NCBI GenBank assembly: GCA_944325885.1
Contig: CALVBT010000001.1
Span: forward strand, 124,001 to 188,000
Reading direction: 5' to 3'
Source: Candidatus Gastranaerophilales bacterium
GTDB lineage: Bacteria; Cyanobacteriota; Vampirovibrionia; Gastranaerophilales; Gastranaerophilaceae
Length of the DNA stretch: 64,000 nt
The notes below the pieces were generated by a model. The model was not told the DNA's origin. It did no database searches and saw nothing but the letters and a program-made list of their open reading frames with translations. Position numbers and translations under genes: made by a program. This document shows positions 43,753 to 53,448 of this stretch, one piece after another (position 1 is the first letter of the stretch; every line of letters begins with the position of its first letter).

Positions 43753-45597
43753 ATGAATAAAAAAATAGTTTTTGTTATATCTCTTTTAGTGTTTATATGT
43801 GTTTTTCTCGGGGCTTGTATAAGAGTTGACAGGCCTGAGTCGGATAGCGATTTAACGAATTCAGACAGCTTGTTTAAACAGGAAGAATATAAGCCTTATC
43901 CTGTAAAAACAAAGACTATAAACGGTGTGGATTATTTGATGTCACGCACTCCTGCAGGCAAAATTGGCGGAACTTTTGTGACTAGCACAATAGGAGAAGG
44001 GCCGAAGACTTTTAACAGCTGGAACTCTATGGATGCTACTTCTTCTCAGGCTGCTGATATAATGTTTGATGCCCTTGTGACAACAGATGCTTATACCGGA
44101 GAAGTTATCCCGAAGCTGGCTAAATCAGTAAAGGTTTTGCCTGATAACAAAACATATATTATAGAGCTTCGCCATGGTTTGAAATGGTCTGACGGAAAGC
44201 CTATTACTGCAGATGATGTGTATTTTACGTGGAATACAATAATATTTGGCGGATACGGAAACACCAGCACACGTGATGCAATGTATGTGGGAGATAAGCT
44301 TCCGACTATAGCAAAAATTGATAAGTATACTGTTAAATTTGTTACACCGGAACCGTTTTCTCCATTTTTAAGACAACTCAGTGTACCTATTGCCCCCAAA
44401 CATGTACTTGAACCTGTTACAAAACAAGGAAAACGAGCTTTTGCTTCGTTTTGGAGTTCCAATACAAAACCGTCTGATTTTGTAACAAGCGGTGCTTTCC
44501 GGCTTAAAGAGTACGTGCCTGCTCAAAGACTCGTTTATGAAAGAAATCCTGATTATTACATGATTGATGAAAAGGGAAATAAACTGCCTTATCTTGATAA
44601 ATATATTATTTTAATAGTCGGTGATTTGAATAACGAGCTTTTAAAATTTAAATCAGGCGAGTTGGATATGGTGAGCCTTCGCTCAACAAATGTTGCTCTC
44701 TTTAAAGAACAGGAAAAACACTCTGACTACAAAATTTACAACCTTGGCCCTGATACGGGTACAATGTATTTTTCTTTTAATTTAAATACAAGAAAAAATG
44801 ACAAAGGGAAATATTATGTAAATCCAATAAAACAAAAGTGGTTTAATGACGTAAACTTTAGAACAGCAGTAGACTATGCGCTCGATAGAGAGAATATGGT
44901 CTTTAATATAGCAAGCGGAGTGGCTGCACCATTGTTTACGCCCGAGCCTCTTTCTTCTATCTATTTGAATGAAGAGGTTGCAAAAGGCCATCCTCAGGAT
45001 ATGCAAAAAGCCAGAGAATTGCTTAAGAAGTCAGGTTTTTATTGGAAAAAAGGTAAATTGTATGACAAAGACGGCCACAAAGTCGAGTTTGACTTATATA
45101 CGAATGCAGGTAATACAGAGCGTGAATCAATAGGCGTTATGGTAAAACAGGATCTGGAGGATCTTGGTATGACTGTTAATTTTAAACCTATTGAATTTAA
45201 TACACTTGTGAGCAAGCTTGTTAATACAAACGACTTTGATACCGTGATTATGGGCTTTACTGGCAGCCCTCTGGAACCTTATGGAGGAAAGAATGTCTGG
45301 TATTCCAACGGAACACTGCATTTGTTTAATATGAGAAAAACACCTCAGGAAAACAAAATATTGTTCCCTTGGGAGAAAAAACTCAACGAACTTTTTGATA
45401 AAGCTTCTCTCGAACTTGATTTTGATAAGAGAAATCTGATTTATGAAGAGTATCAAAAGCTAATTTATGATGAAAAACCGATAATCTATCTTTATTCGCC
45501 TATCAGAATAGTCGCAATCAGAAAGAAGTTCGCCAATATTTATCCGACACCTCTGGGCGGTGTGGCGCATAACCTTGAAGAAGTCTATGTAAAATAG
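43753..45597 (+). CDS. Oligopeptide-type ABC substrate-binding lipoprotein
   Basis: 614 residues. The lipobox LGAC (Cys about residue 21) ends a short signal peptide; the SBP family 5 fold follows: LVTTDAYTGEVIPKLAKSV, YIIELRHGLKWSDGKPITADDVYFTW in two parts, RNPDYYM, FRTAVDYALDRENMV and ARELLKKSGF. The ATG at 43753 sits before MNKKIVFVI; an in-frame TTG at 43744 is unlikely. No permease or ATPase genes are adjacent, so the partner transporter lies elsewhere, or the protein has another role. Confidence 0.9.
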   Translation: MNKKIVFVISLLVFICVFLGACIRVDRPESDSDLTNSDSLFKQEEYKPYPVKTKTINGVDYLMSRTPAGKIGGTFVTSTIGEGPKTFNSWNSMDATSSQAADIMFDALVTTDAYTGEVIPKLAKSVKVLPDNKTYIIELRHGLKWSDGKPITADDVYFTWNTIIFGGYGNTSTRDAMYVGDKLPTIAKIDKYTVKFVTPEPFSPFLRQLSVPIAPKHVLEPVTKQGKRAFASFWSSNTKPSDFVTSGAFRLKEYVPAQRLVYERNPDYYMIDEKGNKLPYLDKYIILIVGDLNNELLKFKSGELDMVSLRSTNVALFKEQEKHSDYKIYNLGPDTGTMYFSFNLNTRKNDKGKYYVNPIKQKWFNDVNFRTAVDYALDRENMVFNIASGVAAPLFTPEPLSSIYLNEEVAKGHPQDMQKARELLKKSGFYWKKGKLYDKDGHKVEFDLYTNAGNTERESIGVMVKQDLEDLGMTVNFKPIEFNTLVSKLVNTNDFDTVIMGFTGSPLEPYGGKNVWYSNGTLHLFNMRKTPQENKILFPWEKKLNELFDKASLELDFDKRNLIYEEYQKLIYDEKPIIYLYSPIRIVAIRKKFANIYPTPLGGVAHNLEEVYVK

Positions 45598-45601
45598 CGG
45601 A

Positions 45602-46588
45602 TTAACCTTCGATATTAATGCCTGCTGCTTTTGCCATATTAGTTCTTATTATATTTGTAGATTTTTCAAGAATTTTTTGTTCATCAGCGGTTAATGTTTC
45701 GCCTGACAAATATTTATTAACTACTCTGTTAATTTCTGTATCAGCAGCATTCATGCCTGTTATTGCGCCAAACATGCCGCTTTCTCCGGCGTTTGTTATT
45801 ACGCCGTCTAATTCTCCATCAATTTCGTCTGCATTTTTATTGAAAAATGCAAGTTCTTCTTTTGATATTGTTCCGTCATTATTCATATCAAGATTTTTTG
45901 CAAAAAGGTTCCCTGATCTTTGAGCAATAGTATTGTTTAATTCCTCATTATTCACTGGGGCAAGGCCGGCTTTTTTCAGACCTTCTGTATATTCCTCATG
46001 TGAAATTTTTCCATCATTATTTACATCGTAGAATTTAAGCATTTCAGGATCTTGTTCATATTGTGCAATTACATCATTATCAATTTTTTGTCCTTGCAGA
46101 TTTGTTGCGGTAAATGAGCCTTTTTGTTCTACCTGCGCAAATTCTTCTACGGTAACTTTTCCGTCTTTATTAGTATCATAGTAGTTGTTCAATAAATACT
46201 GTGAGTATTCAAGATAAGCAGTATTTTTTTGTTCTGCTGTTTTTGTGTCAGTTCCAAAAATAGAAACAGATGATTGAGCCAGTGTATTTAAATCGTTATA
46301 GCTTTTTATATTGTTGTAGCCTATTCTTTCTTTAGCTGCCATTTGAGCCTGAGTCATTTTTATGGGGTCAGTTGCAGGTATATCTTTTTTCTTTTCTTCA
46401 TGTTCAATTGTCAATCCCATATCGAGATTGATTTTTTGACCTGCAAAAATCATATTTGCATTTTTTATGTTGTTAGCTTTTGCTATTTCATTTACTTTGT
46501 TGGCAATTTCTGTATTGTTGCTCAGTTTATACTGGCTTTTTACAATATTCCAGAGATTTTCTCCGGATTTAATTGTGTAGCTGGTCAT
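45602..46588 (-). CDS. LysM plus EF-hand protein
   Basis: 328 residues. A LysM domain (about 1-55, YTIKSGENLWNIVKSQYKLS and AGQKINL) binds glycan such as peptidoglycan. Three EF-hand loops follow: DTNKDGKVTVEE at 138-149, DVNNDGKISHEE at 188-199 and DMNNDGTISKEE at 234-245, with a fourth, degenerate one near 257. All three have D/N/E at calcium positions 1, 3, 5 and 12. There is no signal peptide, which is odd for a wall-binding protein. GGAGAG precedes the ATG. The calcium role is inferred. Confidence 0.85.
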   Translation of the reverse strand: MTSYTIKSGENLWNIVKSQYKLSNNTEIANKVNEIAKANNIKNANMIFAGQKINLDMGLTIEHEEKKKDIPATDPIKMTQAQMAAKERIGYNNIKSYNDLNTLAQSSVSIFGTDTKTAEQKNTAYLEYSQYLLNNYYDTNKDGKVTVEEFAQVEQKGSFTATNLQGQKIDNDVIAQYEQDPEMLKFYDVNNDGKISHEEYTEGLKKAGLAPVNNEELNNTIAQRSGNLFAKNLDMNNDGTISKEELAFFNKNADEIDGELDGVITNAGESGMFGAITGMNAADTEINRVVNKYLSGETLTADEQKILEKSTNIIRTNMAKAAGINIEG

Positions 46589-46664
46589 AGATCTCTCTCC
46601 AAATATATCTTATGTATATATAAAAACATTTGTTAATAAAAAATTGCCTTGATTTGTAATCTTC

Positions 46665-46694
46665 TTGTAACATTCCTTAAAAATATTGTATAAT
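46665..46694 (+). promoter_or_regulatory. Likely promoter of serA
   Basis: TTGTAA (46665-46670), an 18-nt spacer and a consensus TATAAT (46689-46694) lie 35 nt before the serA ATG. The spacing and -10 are good; the -35 is two bases off consensus. Confidence 0.55.
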
Positions 46695-46728
46695 TGCGTC
46701 ATTAATATGTATGGGGAGCGTGTGTAAA

Positions 46729-48321
46729 ATGAAAGTTTTGATTACTGACAAAATTAATGAATCTGCAAAAAATATAGTTGATGAGGTTGCACAGGGCGTT
46801 ATATTGCCGACAATGCCTGAGGACGAATTGTGTCAGGTAATAGGCGACTATGATGCATTGATGGTGCGCAGCCAGACAAAAGTGACAGCTAAAGTAATAG
46901 AAGCTGCAAAAAATTTGAAGATTATCGGCAGAGCTGGCGTGGGCGTTGATAACATTGATTTGGAAGCAGCAACACAAAAGGGCATTATCGTTGTAAATTC
47001 TCCTGACGGAAACACAAATGCAGCTGCTGAACATACAGTGGCATTGATGCTTGCTATGTCCAGAAATATTGCTAAAGCTGCAGCTTCAACAAAAGAAGGA
47101 AAATGGGAACGTTCAAAGTTCACAGGCCACGAAGTCTTTGGCAAAATTCTCGGGATTATCGGCTTTGGCAAAATAGGACACCATGTTGCAGAAGCAGCAA
47201 AGGCTCTTGGCATGAAAATATTTGTGTTTGACCCGTATACAACAAAAGAGGTTGTGGAAAAATTCGGTGCAAAATATGTTCAGGATTTGGAGGAACTCTG
47301 GCCTGTTTGTGATTACATTACCGTGCATGTGCCAAAAACAAAAGAAACAATGCACATGATTAACAAAGATACTATTTCTAAAATGAAAAAGGGTGTTCGT
47401 CTTATAAACTGTGCAAGAGGAGGTATTATTGATGAACAGGCTCTTGCTGATGCGTTGGAAAACGGGTATGTTGCTCAGGCTGCTGTTGATGTTTTTGAAG
47501 CCGAACCGGATATTGCAGAGTCTGCGCTGGTAAAAACATCAGGCGATATCCTTTTGACTCCTCACCTTGGCGCAAGCACAGAAGAAGCACAGCTCAAAGT
47601 AGCAGAAGACGTTGCTATGCAGATAAGAGATGTATTATCAGGCGGTTCTGCACGTTCTGCTGTGAATATTCCTTCTTTAAAACCTGACAAACTTGAGCCT
47701 GTTAAGGACTATATGCAGCTGGCAGAAAATATCGGAGAACTCGCTGTGCAGATGTCAGAGGGCAGTCTTCGAGGAATATATGTTACTGTAAAAGGTACTC
47801 TGGCAGAACTTGATGTTTCTCCTCTGGAAACAGCTGTTGTAAAAGGTGTTATGTCATTTTTTGTTAATGATGTAAATTATGTAAATGCACCGATTATTGC
47901 ACAGAAAAAAGGTTTTGATGTATCAACTACAAAATCAAATACCTCTACAGACTATATAGGGTCAATTACGTTGAAACTTGTTACAGATAAGGAAACAAAT
48001 ACCGTATCCGGTGCCTTGATAGCAAAAGACATGCCGAGAATTGTTAAAATAAACGGCTATAATGCCAGCATAGAGCCGGAAAAACACATGCTCCTTATCC
48101 CTCACGAAAACAAACCCGCAATGGTAGCAAAGGTTGCGACTGTTCTCGGTAACAAGAATATTAACATTACCAGAATGAACGTTGCACAAAATCGTTCACA
48201 GGATGACAACATTTCTATTATGATAATCAACACAGGTAACGAGGTTGATGACTCTACAATAAAAGAAATTTGTTCTGTTGAAGGTGTGGGAAAAGCAAGG
48301 TATATAAGGCTGAATGCTTAG
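46729..48321 (+). CDS. serA: D-3-phosphoglycerate dehydrogenase, long type
   Basis: 530 residues: NAD-binding domain (GRAGVGVDNIDLEAATQKGI, GFGKIGHHVAEAAKALGM, CARGGIIDEQALADAL, LTPHLGASTEEAQ with the catalytic His), an intervening ASB domain and a C-terminal ACT domain (ending EEICSVEGVGKARYIRL-like, DDSTIKEICSVEGVG). It starts serine synthesis. ATG 46729 is chosen since GGGGAG lies 10 nt upstream; an ATG at 46711 precedes that site. No serB or serC is adjacent. Confidence 0.96.
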   Translation: MKVLITDKINESAKNIVDEVAQGVILPTMPEDELCQVIGDYDALMVRSQTKVTAKVIEAAKNLKIIGRAGVGVDNIDLEAATQKGIIVVNSPDGNTNAAAEHTVALMLAMSRNIAKAAASTKEGKWERSKFTGHEVFGKILGIIGFGKIGHHVAEAAKALGMKIFVFDPYTTKEVVEKFGAKYVQDLEELWPVCDYITVHVPKTKETMHMINKDTISKMKKGVRLINCARGGIIDEQALADALENGYVAQAAVDVFEAEPDIAESALVKTSGDILLTPHLGASTEEAQLKVAEDVAMQIRDVLSGGSARSAVNIPSLKPDKLEPVKDYMQLAENIGELAVQMSEGSLRGIYVTVKGTLAELDVSPLETAVVKGVMSFFVNDVNYVNAPIIAQKKGFDVSTTKSNTSTDYIGSITLKLVTDKETNTVSGALIAKDMPRIVKINGYNASIEPEKHMLLIPHENKPAMVAKVATVLGNKNINITRMNVAQNRSQDDNISIMIINTGNEVDDSTIKEICSVEGVGKARYIRLNA

Positions 48322-48465
48322 TTTTTTATAATTGTAATTTTTACACTTGATTAAGAATTGTAAAAAAACTTTACTTTTTGAATGATTTTTGAATATAATT
48401 GACAAATAATAATATTTACAAACTTTAGTTAAATACCGAGATACATAAAATAGATTGGAAAACCA

Positions 48466-49698
48466 ATGAAAACCGAAAATCTAGCTTATAATATTCATTC
48501 CCACCATTATTTAACAAAGAATAATCAAAATAAGAATGCGAATAAAACGACCGCAGGAGTTAATCCGAGCGGTCGTTTGAGTTTTAAAGCAAACCCTGTT
48601 CCGATAGCAAAGACTTTTGGAGAAAAACTTGCAGTAAATAAGGGTTTTAACAAATTTCTTGATATACTTGCTGACAATTCACTTATTGCAGATGCTATAA
48701 TTGCACTGGGTCTGACTACTATCGCAAGACCTGCTTCAATTTATATAATTCCGACAAAAGACCCTGTTGAAAAGAAGAAAAACAACTATCAGGTTGCTCA
48801 TTCTATTTCTACCGGTGTTCTTGGACTTTTAACTACAATTGTTGCTGCAGAGCCTGTAAAACGTGGTGTTAAAAAGTTGATGAACAATCCTTCTAAGTAT
48901 ATGAAGAATGATGCTTCATATATCAAAGAGCATGCCCGTGTATTTAAAGAAACTGCAGGCAGAATCCATCAGCCGTTATTCCTTCCTTTAAGAGCTGCTG
49001 TTACTATTGCAATTGTTCCGCCTATATTAAAAATGTTCGGGCTGTCCAAAGAAACTACTCCTTTGAGTCCGCAGGATAAAGCAAAAATTGATTACTCATT
49101 TATGAGTTTTAAAGGTGCAGAACCATCAAAATCTTTTAAAGGCTTTGAAAAAGTTCAGTCTTCTTATGATATTGCTGCAGGTAAGGTATTTGCAAAATCC
49201 AATACACCATCTTTTAAAGGTGCAGGCAGCATGGTGACAGAAGGCATTGCCAAAGGTGTTGGTAAAATTGCAGATACAAATGCAGCAAAAAGGTTTATAA
49301 ACTGGTTTGCCGAAAAGAAAAACTGGTTCCCTCATTTGATTGCCGGTGAAAGTTTGTGGCTGTCAGGTTTTTATATGCAGCAGACTGCAAAATCTAAAAA
49401 AATTGAAAAAGACCAGAAACTGCCGATGATTTTAAATCAGGGTATCACTGCTCTGTTGTGTACTATTGGTGCATACAAACTCGATGGCGTAATCAATAAA
49501 AAACTTGATAAATACAAAGAAGTTTACAAACGTATGAATCCGCAGCTGGAAGAAAAGGTTATGAACAGAAGATTAACCGGTATAAGACTGCTCGGGCCGC
49601 TTGTAATCTTTACTACAATATACAGATTTGTCGGCCCTGTTGTTGTTACTCCGTTTGCAAACTGGATAAGCGAAAAAATCGAACCACATAAAAAATAG
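48466..49698 (+). CDS. Unknown polytopic membrane protein with SFKG motifs
   Basis: 410 residues, no family. A polar Asn-rich N-terminus ends in RLSFKANP (about 38-44). Several hydrophobic helices occur (IADAIIALGLTTIA, STGVLGLLTTIVAA, AVTIAIVPPIL, GITALLCTIGAY, PLVIFTTIYRFVGPVVV). A central hydrophilic loop (about 205-260) contains three copies of SFKG (MSFKGAEP, KSFKGFEK, PSFKGAGS). The S-F-K-G motif links it to other lineage-type proteins here. The role is unknown. Confidence 0.72.
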   Translation: MKTENLAYNIHSHHYLTKNNQNKNANKTTAGVNPSGRLSFKANPVPIAKTFGEKLAVNKGFNKFLDILADNSLIADAIIALGLTTIARPASIYIIPTKDPVEKKKNNYQVAHSISTGVLGLLTTIVAAEPVKRGVKKLMNNPSKYMKNDASYIKEHARVFKETAGRIHQPLFLPLRAAVTIAIVPPILKMFGLSKETTPLSPQDKAKIDYSFMSFKGAEPSKSFKGFEKVQSSYDIAAGKVFAKSNTPSFKGAGSMVTEGIAKGVGKIADTNAAKRFINWFAEKKNWFPHLIAGESLWLSGFYMQQTAKSKKIEKDQKLPMILNQGITALLCTIGAYKLDGVINKKLDKYKEVYKRMNPQLEEKVMNRRLTGIRLLGPLVIFTTIYRFVGPVVVTPFANWISEKIEPHKK

Positions 49699-49750
49699 AA
49701 TGTGTAGATAATATTTTTTATGTAATTCGTTTTTTATTTTTAGCTTTCAA

Positions 49751-49832
49751 AGAGGTATAAGACATTTACTTCTTCGTTCCGACTTCGTCGTCCCTCCTTC
49801 GTAGTCACTCCGAAGCAAACATCTTACACCTC
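49751..49832. repeat. Hairpin element adjoining the long palindrome
   Basis: In the 445-nt gap 49699-50143, AGAGGTATAAGACATTT (49751-49767) pairs with AAACATCTTACACCTCT ending near 49832 (15 of 17 positions, allowing G-U), with CTTCG/CGAAG repeats in the loop. It directly abuts the 49836-50059 palindrome. No ORF. Confidence 0.5.
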
Positions 49833-49835
49833 TTA

Positions 49836-50059
49836 TTCAAGCAGTGAAATTTGATTTTGAAACCTTTTACGAAGCTTTGTACAACAACTTATCAAAACAT
49901 CTGCAGGGCGAGTGTGTCTGAGGGCTGGGTAATTATAACAAACACTTTTTATTTTTGTTAGAAAATCTATTTTGACAGCCCGAGTTGCGAGCCTTGAGTT
50001 TTGATTAGTTGATGTAAAAGCGTAGTATCAGGTTGAAAAATTAAATTTCACTGCTTGAA
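49836..50059. repeat. 224-bp imperfect palindrome, MITE-like or rod-shaped RNA
   Basis: The ends are a perfect 17-bp inverted repeat (TTCAAGCAGTGAAATTT at 49836-49852; AAATTTCACTGCTTGAA at 50043-50059). The complementarity continues inward with gaps for roughly 65 more bases per arm (for example CAACTTATCAAAAC against TTTTGATTAGTTG) and includes GGGCTG/CAGCCC near the middle. It holds no gene. It may be a non-autonomous mobile element or a long hairpin RNA. The gap's remaining bases show nothing. Confidence 0.6.
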
Positions 50060-50143
50060 CATAGACGCAGGTCTTTTTTAATAATTATCTGTATTAAATA
50101 AAAACAAAATATAAAACTATATAAAAAATATTATCAACAGATT

Positions 50144-50995
50144 TTACTCTGCAAGTGCTTCGAGTGCAGCAATCTTCATAACATCAGTGTTTGCCTTTTG
50201 TCCTGTCCAGATTTCAAAGGCTTTTGCACCCTGATGAACAAACATATCAAGCCCGGTGATTGTGTTGTATCCGTTCTCTTGAGCAAGCTTTAAAAACTCT
50301 GTTTTCAACGGATTGTAAACTATATCATATACCGTTGCATCTTCTTTCAATGTTTTTATTACATCTTTCTCTACAGGACTTATGCCCATAGCTTTGCCAC
50401 GCATGCCTACGGGAGTTGAGTTTATGAGCATTTTTGAATCTGACAAATCTCTTAAACTCTGCATCTGTTTTAGCGTAAAGTTAACCTGAGGGTATTTTCC
50501 TCTCAGAAAATTAACCATTTCGCTTGCATTTATAATGTTTCTTGCATAAAAGTCTATATCTTTAATGCCTGTTTGACAAAGAGCAATGGCTGCAGCTCTT
50601 GCAGCACCGCCGGTCCCAAGTATAGAGGCTTTGCTTCCTCTCAGTTTTTCTTGTGTTTTTTCTGGTATTGCAGCTTGGAATCCATATATATCAGTATTGT
50701 AGCCGTATAAGGATTTGTCAGGCATAATTTTTACTGTGTTTGCACATCCGGCTATGTCCGCAAGTTCATCGCATTCGTCAAGAAACAATGTAATCGGGAC
50801 TTTGTGCGGAATTGTTACGTTAAAACCTGCATAATCATGTGCTTTTAACATTTTTACTCTGGATATGAGATCTTCGCTTTCTGTGTCCAGAAGCTCGTAT
50901 TCTCCGTCTATGCCGAGGTGTTTGAGCAGCGCATTGTGCATAACAGCTGACAGCGATTGTGTCAGCGGATGTCCGATTACTGCAAATTTAATCAT
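50144..50995 (-). CDS. aroE: Shikimate dehydrogenase
   Basis: 283 residues. GHPLTQSLSAVMHNALL (substrate Ser pair), GFNVTIPHK with the catalytic Lys, and NADP loop LGTGGAARAAAIAL are present, as is STPVGM. It reduces 3-dehydroshikimate in aromatic amino acid synthesis. ATG 50995 fits GAGG 10 nt upstream and overlaps the topA stop by 8 nt; another in-frame ATG at 51004 sits too close to that site. Cotranscribed with topA. Confidence 0.96.
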   Translation of the reverse strand: MIKFAVIGHPLTQSLSAVMHNALLKHLGIDGEYELLDTESEDLISRVKMLKAHDYAGFNVTIPHKVPITLFLDECDELADIAGCANTVKIMPDKSLYGYNTDIYGFQAAIPEKTQEKLRGSKASILGTGGAARAAAIALCQTGIKDIDFYARNIINASEMVNFLRGKYPQVNFTLKQMQSLRDLSDSKMLINSTPVGMRGKAMGISPVEKDVIKTLKEDATVYDIVYNPLKTEFLKLAQENGYNTITGLDMFVHQGAKAFEIWTGQKANTDVMKIAALEALAE

Positions 50996-53288
50996 TTTGC
51001 GCATCCTCTTCTAAGGGCTTTGAATATCCGCATTTTGGATTTGAACAAACTATTTTTGATTCCTTTTTGGTGATTTTTTTGACCATATATTCACCACACT
51101 CAGGACAGGGTTCTTTAACAGGTTCGTTCCACGAAACAAAATCACAATCAGGATATCTGTTGCAGCCGTAGAATATCTTTCCGTATTTTGATTTTCTCTG
51201 GATAACTTCGCCTTCTTTGCATTTTGGGCATTTTACCCCTGTTGTTATAACAAGTCGTTTTCTGTGTTTGCATTCATCGTTTGTGCATTGCAGATATTTT
51301 CCGTAAGGGCCGACTTTTATAATCATTTCAGAGCCGCATTTTTCACACTTTTCGTCGCTTTTTTCGTCGACAGGTGCTGCTGTGCCGTCTTTGTTTAGCG
51401 GCATCATTGTTTTACATTCAGGGTAGCCTGAACAACCCAAAAATTGGGTGCCAAATCTGCTGGTTCTGACTATCATTTTTTTACCGCATTTCGGGCAAAC
51501 AATGTCTGATTCTATAAGAACTTTTGGCATGTTCTTTTTTGCAGAATCAACAGTATCGTTAAACGGAGTGTAAAACTCTTGTAAAACATCTGTCCATACA
51601 GCTTTTTCTTCTGCAATGTCATCGAGTTTTGTTTCCATTTGAGCAGTGAACTCATAGTTCATAATGTCAGTAAAATATTTTACGAGTTCTCTGCATAAAG
51701 TACGACCAAGAATCGTTGGTGCCAGTGCTTTTTCCAGCTTTTCCACATAGCCTTTTTGTTGAATTTTTGAAATAATAGGCGCATACGTAGACGGACGGCC
51801 TATTCCGTGTTCTTCCAGAGCTTTAACAAGCGAAGCTTCTGTATATCTTGGCGGCGGCTGTGTAAAGTGCTGTTTCGGGTCAATCTTTTGCAGTTTTACT
51901 TCATCGCCCTGCTCAAGGTCAGGAATTTTGCTGGAATCAGGTTCATCATCGTTTTCGTTGTAAACTTTTAAGAAACCGTCAAAGGTAACTTTGCTTGTAC
52001 CTGTTTTGAAAAGATAGTCACCGGCAAGAATGTCTACAGACGTGTTTTTAACTTTTGCGTTTTCCATTTGCGAAGCTATGAACCTTGACCAGATGAGCTT
52101 GTACAATCTGTACTGCTCTGATGTAAGGTATTGCTTTATGCTGTCAGGCGTCCTGTCAATGTATGAGGGACGGATAGCTTCGTGTGCGTCTTGAACGTTT
52201 TTTCCGCCTTTGACGTAATTGTTTGGGGTTTTGGGGTAGTAGTTGTCACCGTAATTCCCTGTGATGAAATCTTTTGCGGCTGATTGGGCATCGTCGGAGA
52301 TTCTTACGGAGTCTGTTCTCATATATGTAATCAAACCGACAGGCCCGTCAGCGCCTATATCAATACCTTCATACAGCTTTTGCGCAATCTGCATTGTTTT
52401 TGATACACCGTAACCGAGTTTGCTGCTGGCTTCTCTTTGCAGTGTAGATGTGATAAAAGGTGCAGCCGGCTTTCTTTGCGTATCTCTGAAAGTTACTTTG
52501 GAAACTTCGTATTTTAGACCCTTTTTTGTAAGGTCAGCTACTATTTTGTCAGCTTCTTCTTTGTTTTTTATTTCTATTTTTTTATCTTTGTATTTTGTCA
52601 ATTCAGCACTGAAAGGAAGTTTGCCTTTTAACAAATCGGCTGTAATAGACCAGTATTCTACAGGAACAAAAGCATCGATTTCATCTTCTCTTTCGCAAAT
52701 CATACGGAGAGCAACACTTTGTACTCTGCCGGCTGAGAGCCTGTAGTTTCTCATTTTTTCCCACAAAACAGGGCTGATTTTGTAACCCACGAGCCTGTCA
52801 AGAATCTGTCTTGTTTGCTGAGCTTTTACCCTTTCCATATCAATTTGTCTGGGGTGTTCCACCGCATTTTTTATAGCTTTCGGGGTGATTTCGTTAAATT
52901 CTATACGGTTAATTTTTTCATCCGGAACCTCAAGCACCTGACGCACATGCCATGCAATAGCTTCTCCCTCACGGTCAGGGTCGGATGCCAGATAAATTTT
53001 GTCGGATTTTTTTGCAAGTTCGTTTAATTTTTTTACAACAACTTTTTTTTCCGGAATTACTATAAAAGACGGCTCAAAGTTTTTTGCAACATCAAAACCC
53101 AGAACTTTCGGCGGAAAGTCCCTGATGTGTCCGTAACTTGCTTCTATCTGATAAGAATCTCCGAGAATCTTTTTTATGGTTTTTGATTTAGCAGGAGACT
53201 CTACTATCACAAGAGCCTTTTCTTTTTTTGTTTTTCCCTTTTTTGCCTGTTTTTCTTCCTGTTCAGGCTTTTCTTTAGTTTTTGCCAT
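50988..53288 (-). CDS. topA: DNA topoisomerase I
   Basis: 766 residues. Toprim domain (ALVIVESPAKSKTIKKIL, SDPDREGEAIAWH), the active-site Tyr in GLITYMRTDSVRIS, and HEAIRPS are intact. The C-terminus has four Zn ribbons: CPKCGKKM, CEKCGSEM, CPKCKEGE and CPECGEYM, each with a second Cys pair. A highly basic and acidic N-terminal 25 residues precede the core. It relaxes negative supercoils. An inverted gene order with aroE follows. Confidence 0.97.
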   Translation of the reverse strand: MAKTKEKPEQEEKQAKKGKTKKEKALVIVESPAKSKTIKKILGDSYQIEASYGHIRDFPPKVLGFDVAKNFEPSFIVIPEKKVVVKKLNELAKKSDKIYLASDPDREGEAIAWHVRQVLEVPDEKINRIEFNEITPKAIKNAVEHPRQIDMERVKAQQTRQILDRLVGYKISPVLWEKMRNYRLSAGRVQSVALRMICEREDEIDAFVPVEYWSITADLLKGKLPFSAELTKYKDKKIEIKNKEEADKIVADLTKKGLKYEVSKVTFRDTQRKPAAPFITSTLQREASSKLGYGVSKTMQIAQKLYEGIDIGADGPVGLITYMRTDSVRISDDAQSAAKDFITGNYGDNYYPKTPNNYVKGGKNVQDAHEAIRPSYIDRTPDSIKQYLTSEQYRLYKLIWSRFIASQMENAKVKNTSVDILAGDYLFKTGTSKVTFDGFLKVYNENDDEPDSSKIPDLEQGDEVKLQKIDPKQHFTQPPPRYTEASLVKALEEHGIGRPSTYAPIISKIQQKGYVEKLEKALAPTILGRTLCRELVKYFTDIMNYEFTAQMETKLDDIAEEKAVWTDVLQEFYTPFNDTVDSAKKNMPKVLIESDIVCPKCGKKMIVRTSRFGTQFLGCSGYPECKTMMPLNKDGTAAPVDEKSDEKCEKCGSEMIIKVGPYGKYLQCTNDECKHRKRLVITTGVKCPKCKEGEVIQRKSKYGKIFYGCNRYPDCDFVSWNEPVKEPCPECGEYMVKKITKKESKIVCSNPKCGYSKPLEEDAQND

Positions 53289-53448
53289 AGCCTTGATATA
53301 ATACCATTGAGAAAAATTTTAGGCAAATTTTTGTACCGTAAATTTAGAATTTTTTAAAATTTGGTATAAAAAGAGGATTTATTTAAAAAACTTTGAATTT
53401 TTTGTGCATGCCATCCGACGTTTATATAGACATGAGACTGAGGTAGGC

